Shown: positions 7,576 to 7,996 of the stretch, piece by piece | Layout: the number at the start of each line of letters is the position of its first letter | Numbering within the stretch: the first letter of the stretch is position 1 | Assembly (NCBI GenBank): GCA_028702365.1 | Contig: JAQVOZ010000053.1 | Coordinates: 1-7,996, forward strand | Direction: 5' to 3' | Length of the DNA stretch: 7,996 nucleotides | DNA from: Candidatus Omnitrophota bacterium | GTDB taxonomy: Bacteria; Omnitrophota; Gorgyraeia; Duberdicusellales; 4484-171 | Translations under genes and position numbers: made by a program | The notes under the pieces: generated by a model | Database searches by the model: none | Seen by the model: the letters and a program-made list of their open reading frames with translations, nothing else | What the model was told of the DNA's origin: nothing

Positions 7576-7996
7576 CTATGTGCCGATAATATCTATCAAA
7601 GACTTAAACTGTTCGTCCAGGTATTCTTTGTCTCCGGTTTTAGCGCCGGAAATATTTTTTGAAAACAAAATACGCGCGCCTTTTGCCTTTAAGATACCTT
7701 CAAGCTCAGTAAGCGCTTTGTTTTTACCCAGGCCGCTTCCGTAAGTTAAAAAACAGCCGCATTTTTTATCGGTTAAATCTTTTAGGCTTTCCAAATAAGC
7801 GCGTAAAGCTGGCGCAAAAGTAAACGCCCACACAGGAGATGCGAAAACTATAAAATCATACGCATTTAGCTCAAATGCCGGGTTTTGAATTTCTACTTTG
7901 TGTTTATAAAAAGCGCTTCTGCATTGCAATAAAAAAGCTTTTTCTTCTTCCGCCGGCTTTAAATCAAATATGTTTGTATCAATATTTTTTTCTTTG
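7576..7996 (-). CDS. Flavodoxin-like FMN protein, 5' end beyond the window
   Basis: The last 139 codons of a gene read continuously from the right edge to TAG at 7578-7576. A TTG at 7929 could be taken as a start, but the frame is open upstream to the edge, and the flavodoxin fold needs the missing N-terminal part with its phosphate-binding loop, so the true start is outside. Visible residues include YDFIVFASPVWAFTFAPALR, which matches the second FMN-contacting loop of flavodoxin-family proteins (Asp in the strand, SPVW with an aromatic residue, then Pro before a helix). Next come CGCFLTYGSGLGKNKAL (strand plus third FMN loop) and a C-terminal helix. Such proteins carry electrons or reduce quinones and other substrates; the substrate cannot be told. 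It ends 93 bp before the tRNA. Confidence 0.85.
   Translation of the reverse strand, partial: KEKNIDTNIFDLKPAEEEKAFLLQCRSAFYKHKVEIQNPAFELNAYDFIVFASPVWAFTFAPALRAYLESLKDLTDKKCGCFLTYGSGLGKNKALTELEGILKAKGARILFSKNISGAKTGDKEYLDEQFKSLIDIIGT

Noticed and set aside
7572..7586. TCGGC/GCCGA hairpin over the stop codon of the flavodoxin-like gene, as a terminator
   Set aside because: The stem is only 5 bp and is followed on the transcribed strand by AAAACC, not Ts.
7576..7929. Flavodoxin-like gene taken as a 117-residue protein starting at TTG 7929
   Set aside because: The frame stays open to the window edge and a flavodoxin needs the N-terminal FMN phosphate loop, so the start is outside.

Overview
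The window comes from a bacterial chromosome of moderate G+C. All recognisable genes lie on the minus strand, so transcription runs from high to low coordinates. CarAB organisation, a bacterial-type tRNA-Arg and AT-rich intergenic spacers with palindromes all fit a bacterium, perhaps one of the less-cultivated phyla. No marker here fixes the lineage, so the taxonomy is a guess.

Layout in the direction of transcription: (1) 7996-7576, the C-terminal part of a flavodoxin-like FMN protein whose N-terminus is outside the window; (2) 7482-7411, a tRNA-Arg with anticodon CCG; (3) 7410-7321, two consecutive long inverted repeats directly behind the tRNA, followed by a spacer (7320-7235) in which nothing else is seen; (4) 7234-6782, a small TIGR00725/LOG-like (SLOG superfamily) protein; (5) 6781-6666, a 116-bp spacer with competing small hairpins; (6) 6665-5541, carA, the glutaminase subunit of carbamoyl-phosphate synthetase; (7) 5526-2296, a full-length canonical carB (carB1); (8) a 56-bp spacer with a perfect 9-bp hairpin; (9) 2239-1, a second, clearly different carB (carB2), open through about 746 codons and leaving the window on the left.

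CarA releases ammonia from glutamine, and CarB uses it with bicarbonate and two ATP to make carbamoyl phosphate for pyrimidines and arginine. The main point of interest is that one carA is followed by two CarB paralogues. carB1 aligns with E. coli CarB without apparent gaps at every landmark I checked and keeps most of the known ornithine and nucleotide effector residues. carB2 keeps the catalytic residues but differs in the linker and several loops, so it looks like another CarB lineage rather than a fresh duplicate. Short stretches of the two genes are nevertheless almost identical at the DNA level, which suggests local gene conversion. Apart from this, the window is ordinary core metabolism, and I see no defence, mobile or CRISPR system.
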